This document shows, one piece after another, positions 17,597 to 26,038 of a DNA stretch of 64,000 nucleotides (position 1 is its first letter; every line of letters begins with the position of its first letter). The DNA comes from Ga0077555 sp964500805 (GTDB taxonomy: Bacteria; Pseudomonadota; Alphaproteobacteria; Rhizobiales; Hyphomicrobiaceae), in assembly GCA_964500805.1 (NCBI GenBank), contig CAZCQH010000017.1, positions 1-64,000 on the forward strand, written 5' to 3'. Under the pieces are notes generated by a model. It was not told the origin of the DNA. It searched no databases and was given only the letters and a program-made list of their open reading frames with translations. The translations under genes and the position numbers were made by a program.

Positions 17597-17818
17597 TGAA
17601 AGACCTGTTTGAAATCAAGCCCGAATGACGCAAAACCGGAAACACGAGAGCTATCGGGGGCGGGACACGCGGTGGAAGCTAGGACTGCGCTCGACCAGCG
17701 TCAACGCACAACGGCACCGCACAGCAATCGAGCCGTCCTCTGTGCTTTGCCTGCAAGACAATGAGGACCCCGACCCGTCGCATAATGAGTATTGAACTTT
17801 TGCGACCGGTATTCGAAG

Positions 17819-17895
17819 TGGCGCACCCGATAGGATTCGAACCTATGACCTTCGCCTTCGGAGGGCGACACTCTATCCAGCTGAGCTACGGGTGC
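17819..17895 (-). tRNA. tRNA-Arg (anticodon CCG)
   Basis: A complete 77-nt cloverleaf including encoded CCA. The acceptor arms GCACCCG/CGGGTGC pair fully, the D arm contains AGCTCAGCTGGAT, the anticodon stem TCGCC/GGCGA encloses loop CTCCGAA (anticodon CCG, reading CGG), and the T arm is GTTCGAATC. Its 3' end faces the type I secretion locus. Confidence 0.97.
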
Positions 17896-18016
17896 CTGAG
17901 CGTCCTGATAGCCCATTTGGCTGCGCCCCGCAATCAACGGTCGGCGGGCCGCCCCGGCAGCGCTCGACCACGCCCGTCGACCCGAGCCAAACGCCCGGTT
18001 TCAACGCAGGGTCCGT

Positions 18017-18913
18017 TTATTCAGCCGCCGCCCGGCCGCCCAGCACGTCGGGAAGGTGCATCATCAGGCGCTGGAGAATGCGGGTGAGATCGCGCCGCAG
18101 CGCCTCGAACCTCTCCGAGCGAGCAAATGTGGTCTCGTCCATGTAGAGGCCGCGGTTCACCTCGATCTGCAGAGCATGGAAGCCACGGGTCGGGCGGCCA
18201 TAGTGCTCGGTGATGAAGCCGCCTGCGTAGGGCCGGTTCAGGTGAACGGCGTAGCCCGCATCCGCCAGCAGCTCTTTCAGGAAGCGTGTGAGCTTGCCGT
18301 CGCAGGACACTCCGAAACGGTCACCAAGCACGAAGTCGGGCCGCTGCGCGGTCTGGCCGGAAGAGGTCGAGGGCATCGAGTGGCAGTCGATCAGAATGGC
18401 GATGCCGAAGCGGCGGCGGGCGTTCTCGAGCAGGCCTGCGAGCTCGGCATGATAGGGCTTGTAGAGGCTCTCGATACGCTGCAGCGCCGCGGCGACGCTG
18501 AGCTTCTCGCGGTAGATCTCCTCGCCGTCCGCGACGATGCGTGCGATCGTGCCGAGCCCGCCGACCACGCGCACCGACTGCGTATTCGAGAACGGTGGCA
18601 GCTGCTCGAGAAAGAGGTCCGGGTCGAGCTCGTACGGCTCGCGGTTGACATCGATGTAGGCGCGCGGAAAACGCGCCGCAATCAGCGGCGCACCGAGCCG
18701 GACCACATCGGCGTAAAGCTCGTCGACGAAGCAGTCCTCCGATTTGCGCAGCGTCTGCGGATCGAGCCTGGAGAGCTTCAGGAACGCTTCGGTGTAGACG
18801 CGGCCCGAATGGGGCGAGCAGAACACGAACGGGCTCTTGAGCTGACGCGGAAGGCTGACATCGAACGGGGGATCGAGCTCCGCATCGCCAGCGCTGTTCT
18901 CGCGGTCATGCAT
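18017..18913 (-). CDS. N-formylglutamate amidohydrolase family protein
   Basis: A 298-residue enzyme of the N-formylglutamate amidohydrolase (HutG/FGase) family, hydrolysing formylglutamate or related N-formyl compounds to glutamate and formate in the cytoplasm. Diagnostic segments are CSPHSGRVY near residues 32-40, a DVNREPYELD block, an LIDCHSMPS metal-site strand near the centre, and RPYAGGFITEHYG with its metal-binding His. The ATG at 18913 is preferred to an upstream TTG because AGGAAAGG lies about 13 nt before it. No hut genes are adjacent. It is divergent from cpdR, an arrangement seen in Hyphomicrobiales genomes. Confidence 0.9.
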   Translation of the reverse strand: MHDRENSAGDAELDPPFDVSLPRQLKSPFVFCSPHSGRVYTEAFLKLSRLDPQTLRKSEDCFVDELYADVVRLGAPLIAARFPRAYIDVNREPYELDPDLFLEQLPPFSNTQSVRVVGGLGTIARIVADGEEIYREKLSVAAALQRIESLYKPYHAELAGLLENARRRFGIAILIDCHSMPSTSSGQTAQRPDFVLGDRFGVSCDGKLTRFLKELLADAGYAVHLNRPYAGGFITEHYGRPTRGFHALQIEVNRGLYMDETTFARSERFEALRRDLTRILQRLMMHLPDVLGGRAAAE

Positions 18914-19094
18914 CGGGCGCGCAGTGCCTTTCCTCAATCGAGCCGTGCGGCCCGCGTGCAGTCACCTGTCGACACGGAGACACCTGCATTCTTAAGGTCT
19001 CCCGCGCCCAAGTCCATGCGCCTTCGACAGAATGAGATGTCCTGACGCACGCGGGCGCTCGAGACCGCCGGCTTGACCCTGTCTCGCAATGGTC

Positions 19095-19134
19095 GATTCC
19101 TTAAGTAAGCATTTACCAAAATCGCGGCAGAATC
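19095..19134 (+). promoter_or_regulatory. cpdR promoter region with GANTC sites and CtrA-like box
   Basis: GATTC (19095-19099) and GAATC (19130-19134) are CcrM methylation targets. Between them, TTAA-N7-TTTACC at 19101-19117 differs by one base from the CtrA full-site pattern TTAA-N7-TTAAC in its core. The region lies 58-97 bp before the cpdR start. Control by CtrA/CcrM is an inference from these matches. Confidence 0.4.
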
Positions 19135-19191
19135 CATCCGCAACCCGTGCTATAGGCCTCCCATTGGCCAGCAAAGACGGATTTTCTGTCG

Positions 19192-19578
19192 ATGACCGCG
19201 AACGCTCCCGCCATTCCGCTGCGGCGCATTCTCCTTGCGGAGGACGATGAGTCCATGCGCGGGTTTCTGGAGCGGGCACTGGTCAAGGCAGGCTACGAGG
19301 TCGTCTCGTGCGAGAACGGCGTCGAGGCAATGGCCCGGCTGAAGCAAGAGCCGTTCACGCTGCTCTTGACCGACATCGTGATGCCGCGGATGGATGGCAT
19401 CGAGCTTGCCCGGCGGGCGAGCGAGATCGATCCGGATTTGAAGATCATGTTCATCACCGGTTTTGCTGCGGTGACGCTGAATAGCGAGAGCAAAGCGCCC
19501 AAGGATGCGCGCGTGCTGTCAAAGCCGTTCCATCTCCGGGACCTCGTGCGCGAAGTGGACAAGCTGCTCGAGGTGTGA
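19192..19578 (+). CDS. cpdR: CpdR-like single-domain response regulator
   Basis: A 128-residue receiver domain with no output domain. Acidic pocket E17-D18-D19, phospho-acceptor D61 in LLLTDIVMPRMDG, and K111 in VLSKPFHLRDLV are all present. The block IMFITGFAAVTLNSESKAPKDARVLSKPFHL, read across residues 85-115, is characteristic of CpdR, which in its unphosphorylated state docks substrates to ClpXP at the cell pole to drive cell-cycle proteolysis (CtrA, PdeA); phosphorylation comes from the CckA-ChpT relay. Its position beside the N-formylglutamate amidohydrolase and a tRNA-Val gene supports the call. A ~10-residue N-terminal extension precedes the usual start of the domain. Confidence 0.93.
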   Translation: MTANAPAIPLRRILLAEDDESMRGFLERALVKAGYEVVSCENGVEAMARLKQEPFTLLLTDIVMPRMDGIELARRASEIDPDLKIMFITGFAAVTLNSESKAPKDARVLSKPFHLRDLVREVDKLLEV

Positions 19579-19664
19579 GCCGCGGTTCCGCCAGTTGCCC
19601 GCGCCTCTGGCCATTGCCTCCCAACTGCATTGCCGATATAGGGAAGCCACCGTCACCACAGGAT

Positions 19665-19739
19665 GGGCGCGTAGCTCAGCGGTAGAGCACTACCTTGACA
19701 TGGTAGGGGTCACAGGTTCGATCCCTGTCGCGCCCACCA
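19665..19739 (+). tRNA. tRNA-Val (anticodon GAC)
   Basis: A 75-nt cloverleaf with encoded CCA. Acceptor arms GGGCGCG/CGCGCCC pair, the D arm is AGCTCAGCGGTAGAGC, anticodon stem CTACC/GGTAG encloses TTGACAT (anticodon GAC), and the T arm is CACAGGTTCGATCCCTGTC-like with full pairing. Confidence 0.97.
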
Positions 19740-19792
19740 TCCTGAAGCTGCCAGCGACATAGCTATTGCGTTGGATGGCCGCCAGGGGCGCC

Positions 19793-20014
19793 TCAGCACG
19801 TCGGTCCGCAATTGCGGGACGAAAGGCGCTGCGCTCGAGCTTCGAGGGCTTGCCGTATGGCCTTCGGCTCGATGCCACGACCTGACAGCGCCACGAGAAC
19901 ATCCTCCACCGAGCCGCGGAAGAATTTCGGCTCAAGGCCGTAGTCGGCCGCGATGTCGTCGGCAAGCAGCTCGATCAGATGTGCGAGGTCGCTGTTCTGG
20001 TGTTCGTCGGACAT
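19793..20014 (-). CDS. Small hypothetical protein
   Basis: A 73-residue cytoplasmic protein, acidic at the N-terminus and helical throughout, with the core ELLADDIAADYG followed by SVEDVLVALSGRGIEPKAIRQAL. I do not recognise a named domain. The start is supported by GGAG 6 nt upstream of the ATG at 20014; an earlier in-frame start adds six residues. A 6-bp hairpin (GGAGCT/AGCTCC) sits just upstream. It lies between tRNA-Val and the SDR gene. Confidence 0.6.
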   Translation of the reverse strand: MSDEHQNSDLAHLIELLADDIAADYGLEPKFFRGSVEDVLVALSGRGIEPKAIRQALEARAQRLSSRNCGPTC

Positions 20015-20184
20015 TTGGCTCCGGAGCTGCAAAGCTCCCCTTCCACGTTCGACTTAAAGCGAAAAAGGCGCGGAGTGCCAATCCGGCGAAGGTCCGACTG
20101 CTCTGAGACTTAGGTCCGATCGAAATCTGCGATAAAGCGGGAAACCTTGCGGCAACGCTACCTGAGATAGGGCTTCGCGCAAAC

Positions 20185-21030
20185 CTACATCTTTGGCTTG
20201 CCGCCGGGCCAGACGGGCGCTTGCGCCAAGCTCGGCCAACCCGCAGCTGCCTCCGCCTCGGCGCGATTGACCTCGGTGGAGCGGGTCCGATCCCACTTGG
20301 CGGCGACGTAGCGGTTGCCGGTGACGCCTGTCGCCGCGTCCGAGCAAAGCCAGACGATCGGCCCCGCCATGGCCGACGGCGGAATGAGGTCACGCCGGTC
20401 CAGGCCGGACGAGCCCGGCACCATCGGCGTATCGGCCGGTCCGCCCGGCACCACCACGTTCACGGTGATGCCATCGGGTGCGAACTCCTGCGCGTGGCCC
20501 GCCGACATCGACTCGAGTGCCGCCTTCGATGGCCCATAAGGGTGGAACTTGCCGCGCAGCATCGTGAACATGCTGGTGGTGACATTGATGATGCGCCCGA
20601 AGCGGCGCGCCTTCATGCCCGGCACGGCCGCGCGCGTCAGATACCAGGCGCCTGAGACGTTGACGCGGAAGAACTTCTCCCACACGTCCGGCGTGATCTC
20701 GTCGATGGTGACGAGCTTGGTGAAGTGGTCATCGCGAATGACGCCCATGCCGAGCGCGCCGTTGTTGATGAGAATGTCCAGGCGGCCGAAGAGGCGCTCC
20801 GTTTCGGCAACTGCGGAAGCGCAGTCCTGGTACTCGGCAATGTCGAGTCGCCGGGTGGCAAGCGCATTGCCGGATGCCTTATTGGTCTCGCGAAGGGCCA
20901 CGAGCCCTTGCTCGTTGATATCGGCGGCCATCACCTTGGCACCCGCCTCGAGCAGGCCCTTGATGATCGCGTTGCCAAGGCCGCCGGCAGCGCCGGTCAC
21001 GAGTGCAGTTTTTCCAGAGAGCTCAGCCAT
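20185..21030 (-). CDS. Short-chain dehydrogenase/reductase
   Basis: A 281-residue classical SDR. The dinucleotide-binding glycine motif TGAAGGLG is at residues 12-19, NNGA at 89-92, and the active-site set N124, S153, Y165 and K169 (YGPSK) is complete. It would oxidise or reduce an alcohol/ketone with NAD(P). The C-terminus (about 30 residues after the fold, Pro/Trp-rich) is longer than usual. It is the last gene of a minus-strand run with an alpha/beta hydrolase and an MFS transporter, consistent with a catabolic role of unknown substrate. Confidence 0.92.
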   Translation of the reverse strand: MAELSGKTALVTGAAGGLGNAIIKGLLEAGAKVMAADINEQGLVALRETNKASGNALATRRLDIAEYQDCASAVAETERLFGRLDILINNGALGMGVIRDDHFTKLVTIDEITPDVWEKFFRVNVSGAWYLTRAAVPGMKARRFGRIINVTTSMFTMLRGKFHPYGPSKAALESMSAGHAQEFAPDGITVNVVVPGGPADTPMVPGSSGLDRRDLIPPSAMAGPIVWLCSDAATGVTGNRYVAAKWDRTRSTEVNRAEAEAAAGWPSLAQAPVWPGGKPKM

Positions 21031-21117
21031 CGCGTTTTCCAGCTTGCAAAAAAGGAGGGTTCGGGAGGTCCCCTCCCGACAGGGGTGTGGGGACTGGTCC
21101 CCACACGCGGAGCGCTC

Positions 21118-22044
21118 TCAGGCGACGAGCGTATCCTTCGGGCCACTGCCCGCACCCGGCATCGCCGGCAGATACCGCTGGAACCACTCGACTGTTGGCC
21201 CCATCACTTGGCTGAACGCGGGCTCGACATAGACCTCGTAGTGGCCGAAGCCCTCGAGCATAACCAGACCCTTGGGCTCGCCCGCCTTGTTGTAGAGCGA
21301 GACGCTTTCCTCCGGCGGTACCAGCCGGTCGTCGTCGGTGGTGATGAAGAGGATCGGGCGCGGCGCGATCTTGTCGACCACCCATTCGGGATGAAACTGC
21401 AGCGTCTCGTCGATGTACTCGAGCGGCAGCGTGTTGATGGCGTTCGGGTTGTTCTTGCGCGCGGCGGCGGCAAGCTCGGCGGATTGCCGGTCCGGGAGCA
21501 GGATCTCCGACCTGTCGGCAAGCTCGGACTTGCCTGACATCACGCGCTGCTCGCGATCCTTCTTCGAGCGTGCCAGCAGGTCGTGCCACTCGTCCGGGCG
21601 GCGCACGCTGCGCATCCAGCGGCTCCCGTGGCCGATGCCGACGCATGAGACCGTGCACTTGACGCGCGTGTCGATGGCCGCAGTCCATACCACCGTTGCG
21701 CCGCCGTAGCTGGTGCCGTAGATGCCGAGGCGATTCTCGTCGACGCTCTCCTGCAGTCCGAGGAACGTCAGCGCCGACTGCACGTCGGCGACCCGGCTCA
21801 TCGGTGCGAGGCGGCTCCTCGGTCCTTCGCTCTTGCCCCAGCCCTTGTAGTCGAAGGTCAGCACCACGTAGCCCGTCTCGTTCAAGACGCGCGCGTTGTC
21901 CGGCAGATAGAGGTCTTTGACGCCCGTGTAGCCGTGACAGAGCACGATTCCTGAACGGCGCTCTCCAGGTTTCAAGCCATCCGGCAGGAACAGATCACCG
22001 TCGAGCTTGAAGCCTTCGCTGTAGAACGAGATCGGCTTGCGCAT
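21118..22044 (-). CDS. Alpha/beta hydrolase (dienelactone hydrolase/peptidase S9-like)
   Basis: A 308-residue alpha/beta hydrolase. The oxyanion region LCHGYTG is near residues 35-41, the nucleophile elbow GTSYGG places Ser at S112, the acid follows in the FITTDDDRLVPP strand, and the base is His in GFGHYEVY. This arrangement matches esterases/peptidases of the dienelactone-hydrolase and BAAT-like groups. A ribosome-binding GGAG is 7 nt upstream. The SDR gene follows after 87 bp and the MFS gene precedes it by 27 bp, so they are probably co-transcribed. Confidence 0.88.
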   Translation of the reverse strand: MRKPISFYSEGFKLDGDLFLPDGLKPGERRSGIVLCHGYTGVKDLYLPDNARVLNETGYVVLTFDYKGWGKSEGPRSRLAPMSRVADVQSALTFLGLQESVDENRLGIYGTSYGGATVVWTAAIDTRVKCTVSCVGIGHGSRWMRSVRRPDEWHDLLARSKKDREQRVMSGKSELADRSEILLPDRQSAELAAAARKNNPNAINTLPLEYIDETLQFHPEWVVDKIAPRPILFITTDDDRLVPPEESVSLYNKAGEPKGLVMLEGFGHYEVYVEPAFSQVMGPTVEWFQRYLPAMPGAGSGPKDTLVA

Positions 22045-22071
22045 GGTGTGCTCCGTAAGTTCGGGGAAGCG

Positions 22072-23478
22072 TCACGCCCCAACTGGCTTGACAGCTCCGG
22101 CGCGCTGCTTGGCGGCGAGCCACATGACAGCGAGGACGATCGAGAGCATCAGCGGCAGCGTCGCGATGTTGATGACCGTCCAGCCGAGTGAGGCTTGCAT
22201 AAAACCCGAGAGCAGGGCGGCGGTCGCGGTCGTGAAATAAACGGTGAAGTCGTGCGCGGCCTGCACTTTGGCGCGCTCGACGGGCTCGTAGGTACGCGTA
22301 AGCAGCGTCGTACCGCCGACGAAGCAGAAGTTCCAGCCGAGTCCGACCAGAACGTTGGCGAAAAGGAAGTTCCAGAAGTCGACCCCGGCAAGATTGACGA
22401 TCGCGCAGCCGGCTTCGATCAGCGCGCCGGTGACAATGATCGGCAGCACGCCGAAGCGCTGGATCAAATGACCGGTGAAGAAGGACGGTAGGAACATCGC
22501 CACGATGTGCCATTGGATGACGGTGGCGTTGTCGCGGAAGCCGTAGCCGCAGAAATTCATCGCCAGCGGCGTCGATGTCATCACCAGCGTCATGGTGGCG
22601 TAGCCGAACATCGACGAGATGACGGCCGTGATGAAGGCCGGCTGTTTTGCAATCTCGGAAAGCGGCCGCCCGCCCTTGGCCATCTCGGTGGCCGTGAGGT
22701 TCGGCAGGTTCAGAAACTGCATGGGGATCAGGCTCACCGCCGCCACCAAGGCGAGACCGACGAAGACGCCCATGAAGGGGACGAGCGGAATCCAGTCGAC
22801 GGTTACCTTGGCGAGCTCGGGTCCGATGAAGCCGGCCGCGACGCCGCCTGCCATCACGTAACTGATGGCGCGTGGCTTGAAGACGGCGGGCGCGAGCTCG
22901 CCGTCTTTCGCGTGGGCGAAGCTGAAGTAAAGATTGACCGCCAACATAAGCGCGGAGACGACAGCGAGCACCCAGCTCATCTCGTACCAGCTCAGCAAAA
23001 GGAGCCCGACGGCGATGGCACAGAACACGAGATCGACGTCGCGGGACCTAAATCCTTGCGCGGGCGCGTCGGCGGCGGCGAAGCGGTAGTAGTGTGCAAA
23101 GGCAGCGGCCGAGCCCTTGAGGAAGGCGGAGACGCAGAGCAGCAGGAAGCTCTGCTGCAAGACGGCGAGTGCGCCGAGCGCGCCAAACGACAGCGACAGG
23201 CAGGCACCGATCGTAAAGCCCCAGCGTCGGCCGATCTTCGCCATGATCAGCGACGCCGGGATGGTCATCGCCATGATGCCGGCGTGGTTGAGGAAGAGCG
23301 GAACCGTCGCCCAGCGTTTCTCCTCGAGCATCGGGAGAGCTGCAAGCGGCAGCACGACCGTGCCCATCGATTGCACGGTCATGAACAGCACCTGCGCGAA
23401 CGAGAGCAGGGGCACGTTGCGGCGGTAGCTCGCGTGCTCTTCGGTACGCGCTGTTCCTGCCGTGGAGCTTGCAGTCAT
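22072..23478 (-). CDS. MFS transporter
   Basis: A 468-residue inner-membrane protein with about twelve hydrophobic helices in two halves separated by a loop near residue 235 (NLPNLTATEMAKGGRPLSE). The loop after helix 2 has the LIMAKIGRRWGF form of the major-facilitator signature. Substrate is unknown. The ATG at 23478 is chosen because GGGA is placed 7 nt before it; starts 12 and 42 bp further out lack a site. It lies between nudC and the hydrolase gene on the same strand. Confidence 0.88.
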   Translation of the reverse strand: MTASSTAGTARTEEHASYRRNVPLLSFAQVLFMTVQSMGTVVLPLAALPMLEEKRWATVPLFLNHAGIMAMTIPASLIMAKIGRRWGFTIGACLSLSFGALGALAVLQQSFLLLCVSAFLKGSAAAFAHYYRFAAADAPAQGFRSRDVDLVFCAIAVGLLLLSWYEMSWVLAVVSALMLAVNLYFSFAHAKDGELAPAVFKPRAISYVMAGGVAAGFIGPELAKVTVDWIPLVPFMGVFVGLALVAAVSLIPMQFLNLPNLTATEMAKGGRPLSEIAKQPAFITAVISSMFGYATMTLVMTSTPLAMNFCGYGFRDNATVIQWHIVAMFLPSFFTGHLIQRFGVLPIIVTGALIEAGCAIVNLAGVDFWNFLFANVLVGLGWNFCFVGGTTLLTRTYEPVERAKVQAAHDFTVYFTTATAALLSGFMQASLGWTVINIATLPLMLSIVLAVMWLAAKQRAGAVKPVGA

Positions 23479-23524
23479 TGATAATCCCATTTCAGATTTA
23501 TGCAGGCCTCGGGAGCCCAAAGGC

Positions 23525-24460
23525 TCAAACCTTGCCGTCGATGAAGCTCTGGATTAGCGCATTGGCGATGGCGTGCTTCGCTGGCGCCGTCAATCCATCG
23601 GGATGCCGCTTCTCCAGCATCGCCCGCGCTTCCTCACGGCTGAACCAGCGCGCTTCGGCAAGCTCGCTTTTGTCGACCGTGATCTCCGTCGTCTCGGCGT
23701 AGGCGATGCAGCCCATCATCAGCGAATGCGGGAAAGGCCATGGCTGGCTCGAATGATAGGCGACGCGGCCGACCCTGATGTTGGTCTCCTCCAGCACCTC
23801 GCGGCGGACCGCGTGCTCGATGTCCTCGCCGGGCTCGAGGAAGCCGGCGAGCGTCGAGTACATCTTGTTGGCGTAGCGATATTCGTGCGCGAGGATGCAG
23901 CGCTCGCCGTCCGTCACCAGCATGATGACGACGGGATCGGTGCGCGGAAACCAGTCGAGGCCGCAGCCCGTGCATTTCCTGCGCCAGCCGCCGTCCTTCA
24001 TGTCGGCCGCCGCGCCGCACTTTCCGCAGTGCTTCTGGTTCTCGTGCCACTGCGCGAGCGCACGGGCTTGGCCTGCGAGCGACTGCTCCTCAGGACTGAG
24101 CATACCCTGCATCGCGAGCGTTCTGAGGTCGACGGAAGGCTGCAGCACCTCGGCCGCGCCTCTGAGCGTCTTGGCATATTGCTCACTGACGGCGATCGCG
24201 AAACAGGGCGTGCCGTCCTGGCGATCAACGCCGAGAAACAACGCCTCCGTCTGACCCAGCCCGAGCGCGACGACATCGCCGCGCGAGAGCCAGCGCAGTG
24301 ACGCGCTCGACCGGTCCGGTGCGCCGTTGATGACTGGCTTCAGGTCGCAAAACATCAGGTACCGGCCATTCGGCGCGGCGCGTTGCTCGGCGACGTAGAT
24401 CTCATCGGCGCGCTTAGGCCCTTGGCGGTCGAGCAAAGTCGTGGCTGCAACTGTCGGCAT
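23525..24460 (-). CDS. nudC: NAD(+) diphosphatase (NUDIX)
   Basis: A 311-residue NudC-type enzyme that cleaves NAD(H) to NMN(H) and AMP and can remove NAD caps from RNA. Four zinc cysteines are visible (HCGKCG and KCTGCG, around residues 149-167), followed by the Nudix box starting at GFLEPGED with REVLEET, and by the NudC-specific SQPWPFPHS motif 15-20 residues later. GGGAGGG lies 5 nt before the ATG, which decides the start; the frame extends 54 codons further without fold signal. It heads the minus-strand run towards the MFS gene. Confidence 0.95.
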   Translation of the reverse strand: MPTVAATTLLDRQGPKRADEIYVAEQRAAPNGRYLMFCDLKPVINGAPDRSSASLRWLSRGDVVALGLGQTEALFLGVDRQDGTPCFAIAVSEQYAKTLRGAAEVLQPSVDLRTLAMQGMLSPEEQSLAGQARALAQWHENQKHCGKCGAAADMKDGGWRRKCTGCGLDWFPRTDPVVIMLVTDGERCILAHEYRYANKMYSTLAGFLEPGEDIEHAVRREVLEETNIRVGRVAYHSSQPWPFPHSLMMGCIAYAETTEITVDKSELAEARWFSREEARAMLEKRHPDGLTAPAKHAIANALIQSFIDGKV

Positions 24461-24706
24461 GAGTCCCTCCCAAACGCTCAGAAGAGAGCATGGACGGTAG
24501 GGCGAGGCAACAAATCGCCTCTGGCTGGCAGGGAGCACTGCGGCAGCATGACCGCAAGTTTCGCGCAAATCGACGCTTCTTTGCCGTGCGACGGGCGAAA
24601 ACGGCAACGCAGCTAGAACCATATCGAGCGGCCAACGTCATTGACCTCAGGCGAGGGCAATGCAGAACAGCGCCGTCTCAAGAGAGCACGTCCAGGAGGA
24701 GAGAAT

Positions 24707-25807
24707 ATGGTTAGCTTGAAGCGGGGACTGGCAGCAGTCCTCGGGCTTTGTGTGGCCGGCGCTGTGGCAACGACAGCCATGGCCCAATCGAAGACACTGA
24801 AGGTCCAGGCGTCATGGCCCAATTCGTCGACTCAGTTCGACAATCTGCATGATCTCGCGAAGCGCTTTGACCAAGTCACTGCCGGCCGCGTGAAATTGGA
24901 AGCGATGCCGGCCGGTCAGATCGTTCCAGCCTTTGAAGTGCTCGATGCGGCGCACAAGGGCGTCATCGACGGCGCACACACATGGCCTGGCTACTGGGTC
25001 GGCAAGAACAAGGCCGCCATCCTGTTCTCAGGCGGACCCGGCGGTCCCTGGGGCATGGACCACATCGACTTCCTTGGCTGGATGTGGCACGGCGGCGGCC
25101 TCGAGATGTTCCACAAATTCTATCAGCAGACGCTGAAGCTCAACGTCATCTCCTTTCCCGTGCTGACCGCGAGCCCGCAGGCGGTGGGCTGGTTCAAGAA
25201 GCCGATCGAATCGCTTGCCGACTTCAAGGGCCAGAAGTGCCGCCAGACGGGCGTTGCGGCTGAGATCTACAACGAGATGGGCATGCGCACCGTGAACATG
25301 CCGGGCGGCGAGATCATGCCGGCGGCCGAACGCGGCACCATCGACTGCGCGGAATGGGTCGGCGGCATCGAGGATCTGCGTTTCGGCTTCCACACGCTCT
25401 GGAAGTATCACTACGCACCATCGCTGCACGAGTCGGTCTCGTTTGCCGAGTTCGTGATGAACCTCGACACCTGGAAGGCGCTGCAGCCGTCGGATCAGGA
25501 AGCGATCAAGGCGGTGATCACCGAACAGCTCTTCTTCTGGTGGACGCGCTGGCAGAGCCAGAATGCCGACGCGCTGGCCGAGTTCCGCGATCAGCACAAG
25601 ATCAACCTCCTCAACCCGCCGAACGAGCTGCACAAGGAGTTCCTGGCAGCGTGGGACCGCGTTGCGGCCCGCGAGTCCGAGAAAAATCCAGTTTTCAAGG
25701 AAGTGGTGGAATCGCAGAAGAAGTGGGCGTCTCGTGTCGTTCCGATGAAGCGGTTTTATTTCCCGAACTACTCGGTTGCGGCCGACCACTACTGGCCGAG
25801 CAAATAG
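24707..25807 (+). CDS. TRAP transporter substrate-binding protein (mannitol/chloroaromatic type), copy 1
   Basis: A 366-residue periplasmic DctP-family receptor. The signal peptide ends at TAMAQ (about residue 26). The mature protein shows the DctP pattern: SWP near the start, MPAGQIVPAFEVLDA, the aromatic-rich GGPGGPWGMDHIDF and GWMWHGGG segments, the conserved binding Arg in GQKCRQTG, and a final ADHYWPSK. This matches the FcbT1-like group linked to mannitol/chloroaromatic TRAP systems. AGGAGGAG precedes the ATG. A strong terminator-like hairpin follows it, before the second, similar receptor gene. Confidence 0.93.
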   Translation: MVSLKRGLAAVLGLCVAGAVATTAMAQSKTLKVQASWPNSSTQFDNLHDLAKRFDQVTAGRVKLEAMPAGQIVPAFEVLDAAHKGVIDGAHTWPGYWVGKNKAAILFSGGPGGPWGMDHIDFLGWMWHGGGLEMFHKFYQQTLKLNVISFPVLTASPQAVGWFKKPIESLADFKGQKCRQTGVAAEIYNEMGMRTVNMPGGEIMPAAERGTIDCAEWVGGIEDLRFGFHTLWKYHYAPSLHESVSFAEFVMNLDTWKALQPSDQEAIKAVITEQLFFWWTRWQSQNADALAEFRDQHKINLLNPPNELHKEFLAAWDRVAARESEKNPVFKEVVESQKKWASRVVPMKRFYFPNYSVAADHYWPSK

Positions 25808-25847
25808 CGGGCTCAACCGGTCTTCGACTGACATGATCATTCATTCG

Positions 25848-25871
25848 AAAGGGCGCCCTCGGGCGCCCTTT
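25848..25871 (+). terminator. Hairpin terminator after TRAP receptor 1
   Basis: AAAGGGCGCC and GGCGCCCTTT form a perfect 10-bp stem around CTCG, 40 bp after the stop codon. The closing Ts form a short U-run. It is likely a terminator or attenuator that sets the ratio of receptor 1 to the downstream genes. Confidence 0.75.
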
Positions 25872-26038
25872 CTGCTGTGCCGGCGCATCATCCGGTAAGC
25901 ATTGGATGCCACTTGTCATTTCGCAGCGGGATCAATTGACGGCCAATGGCCCGGCTCCTAATGTCGCGCCACAGCGCCGGAGAAACACACCGCTTAACAA
26001 AACTGGCGCTGCAATCAGAATGTGGAGGTACGGTCACT

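Noticed and set aside
17819..17895. tRNA-Arg as the attachment site of an island containing the secretion locus.
   Set aside because: No integrase gene and no repeated copy of the tRNA 3' end was noticed between 9 and 17.8 kb, so island integration is not supported.
22507..23481. Long plus-strand open frame (324 codons) opposite the MFS gene.
   Set aside because: Charged, repetitive translation with no domain; the MFS gene fits the region fully.
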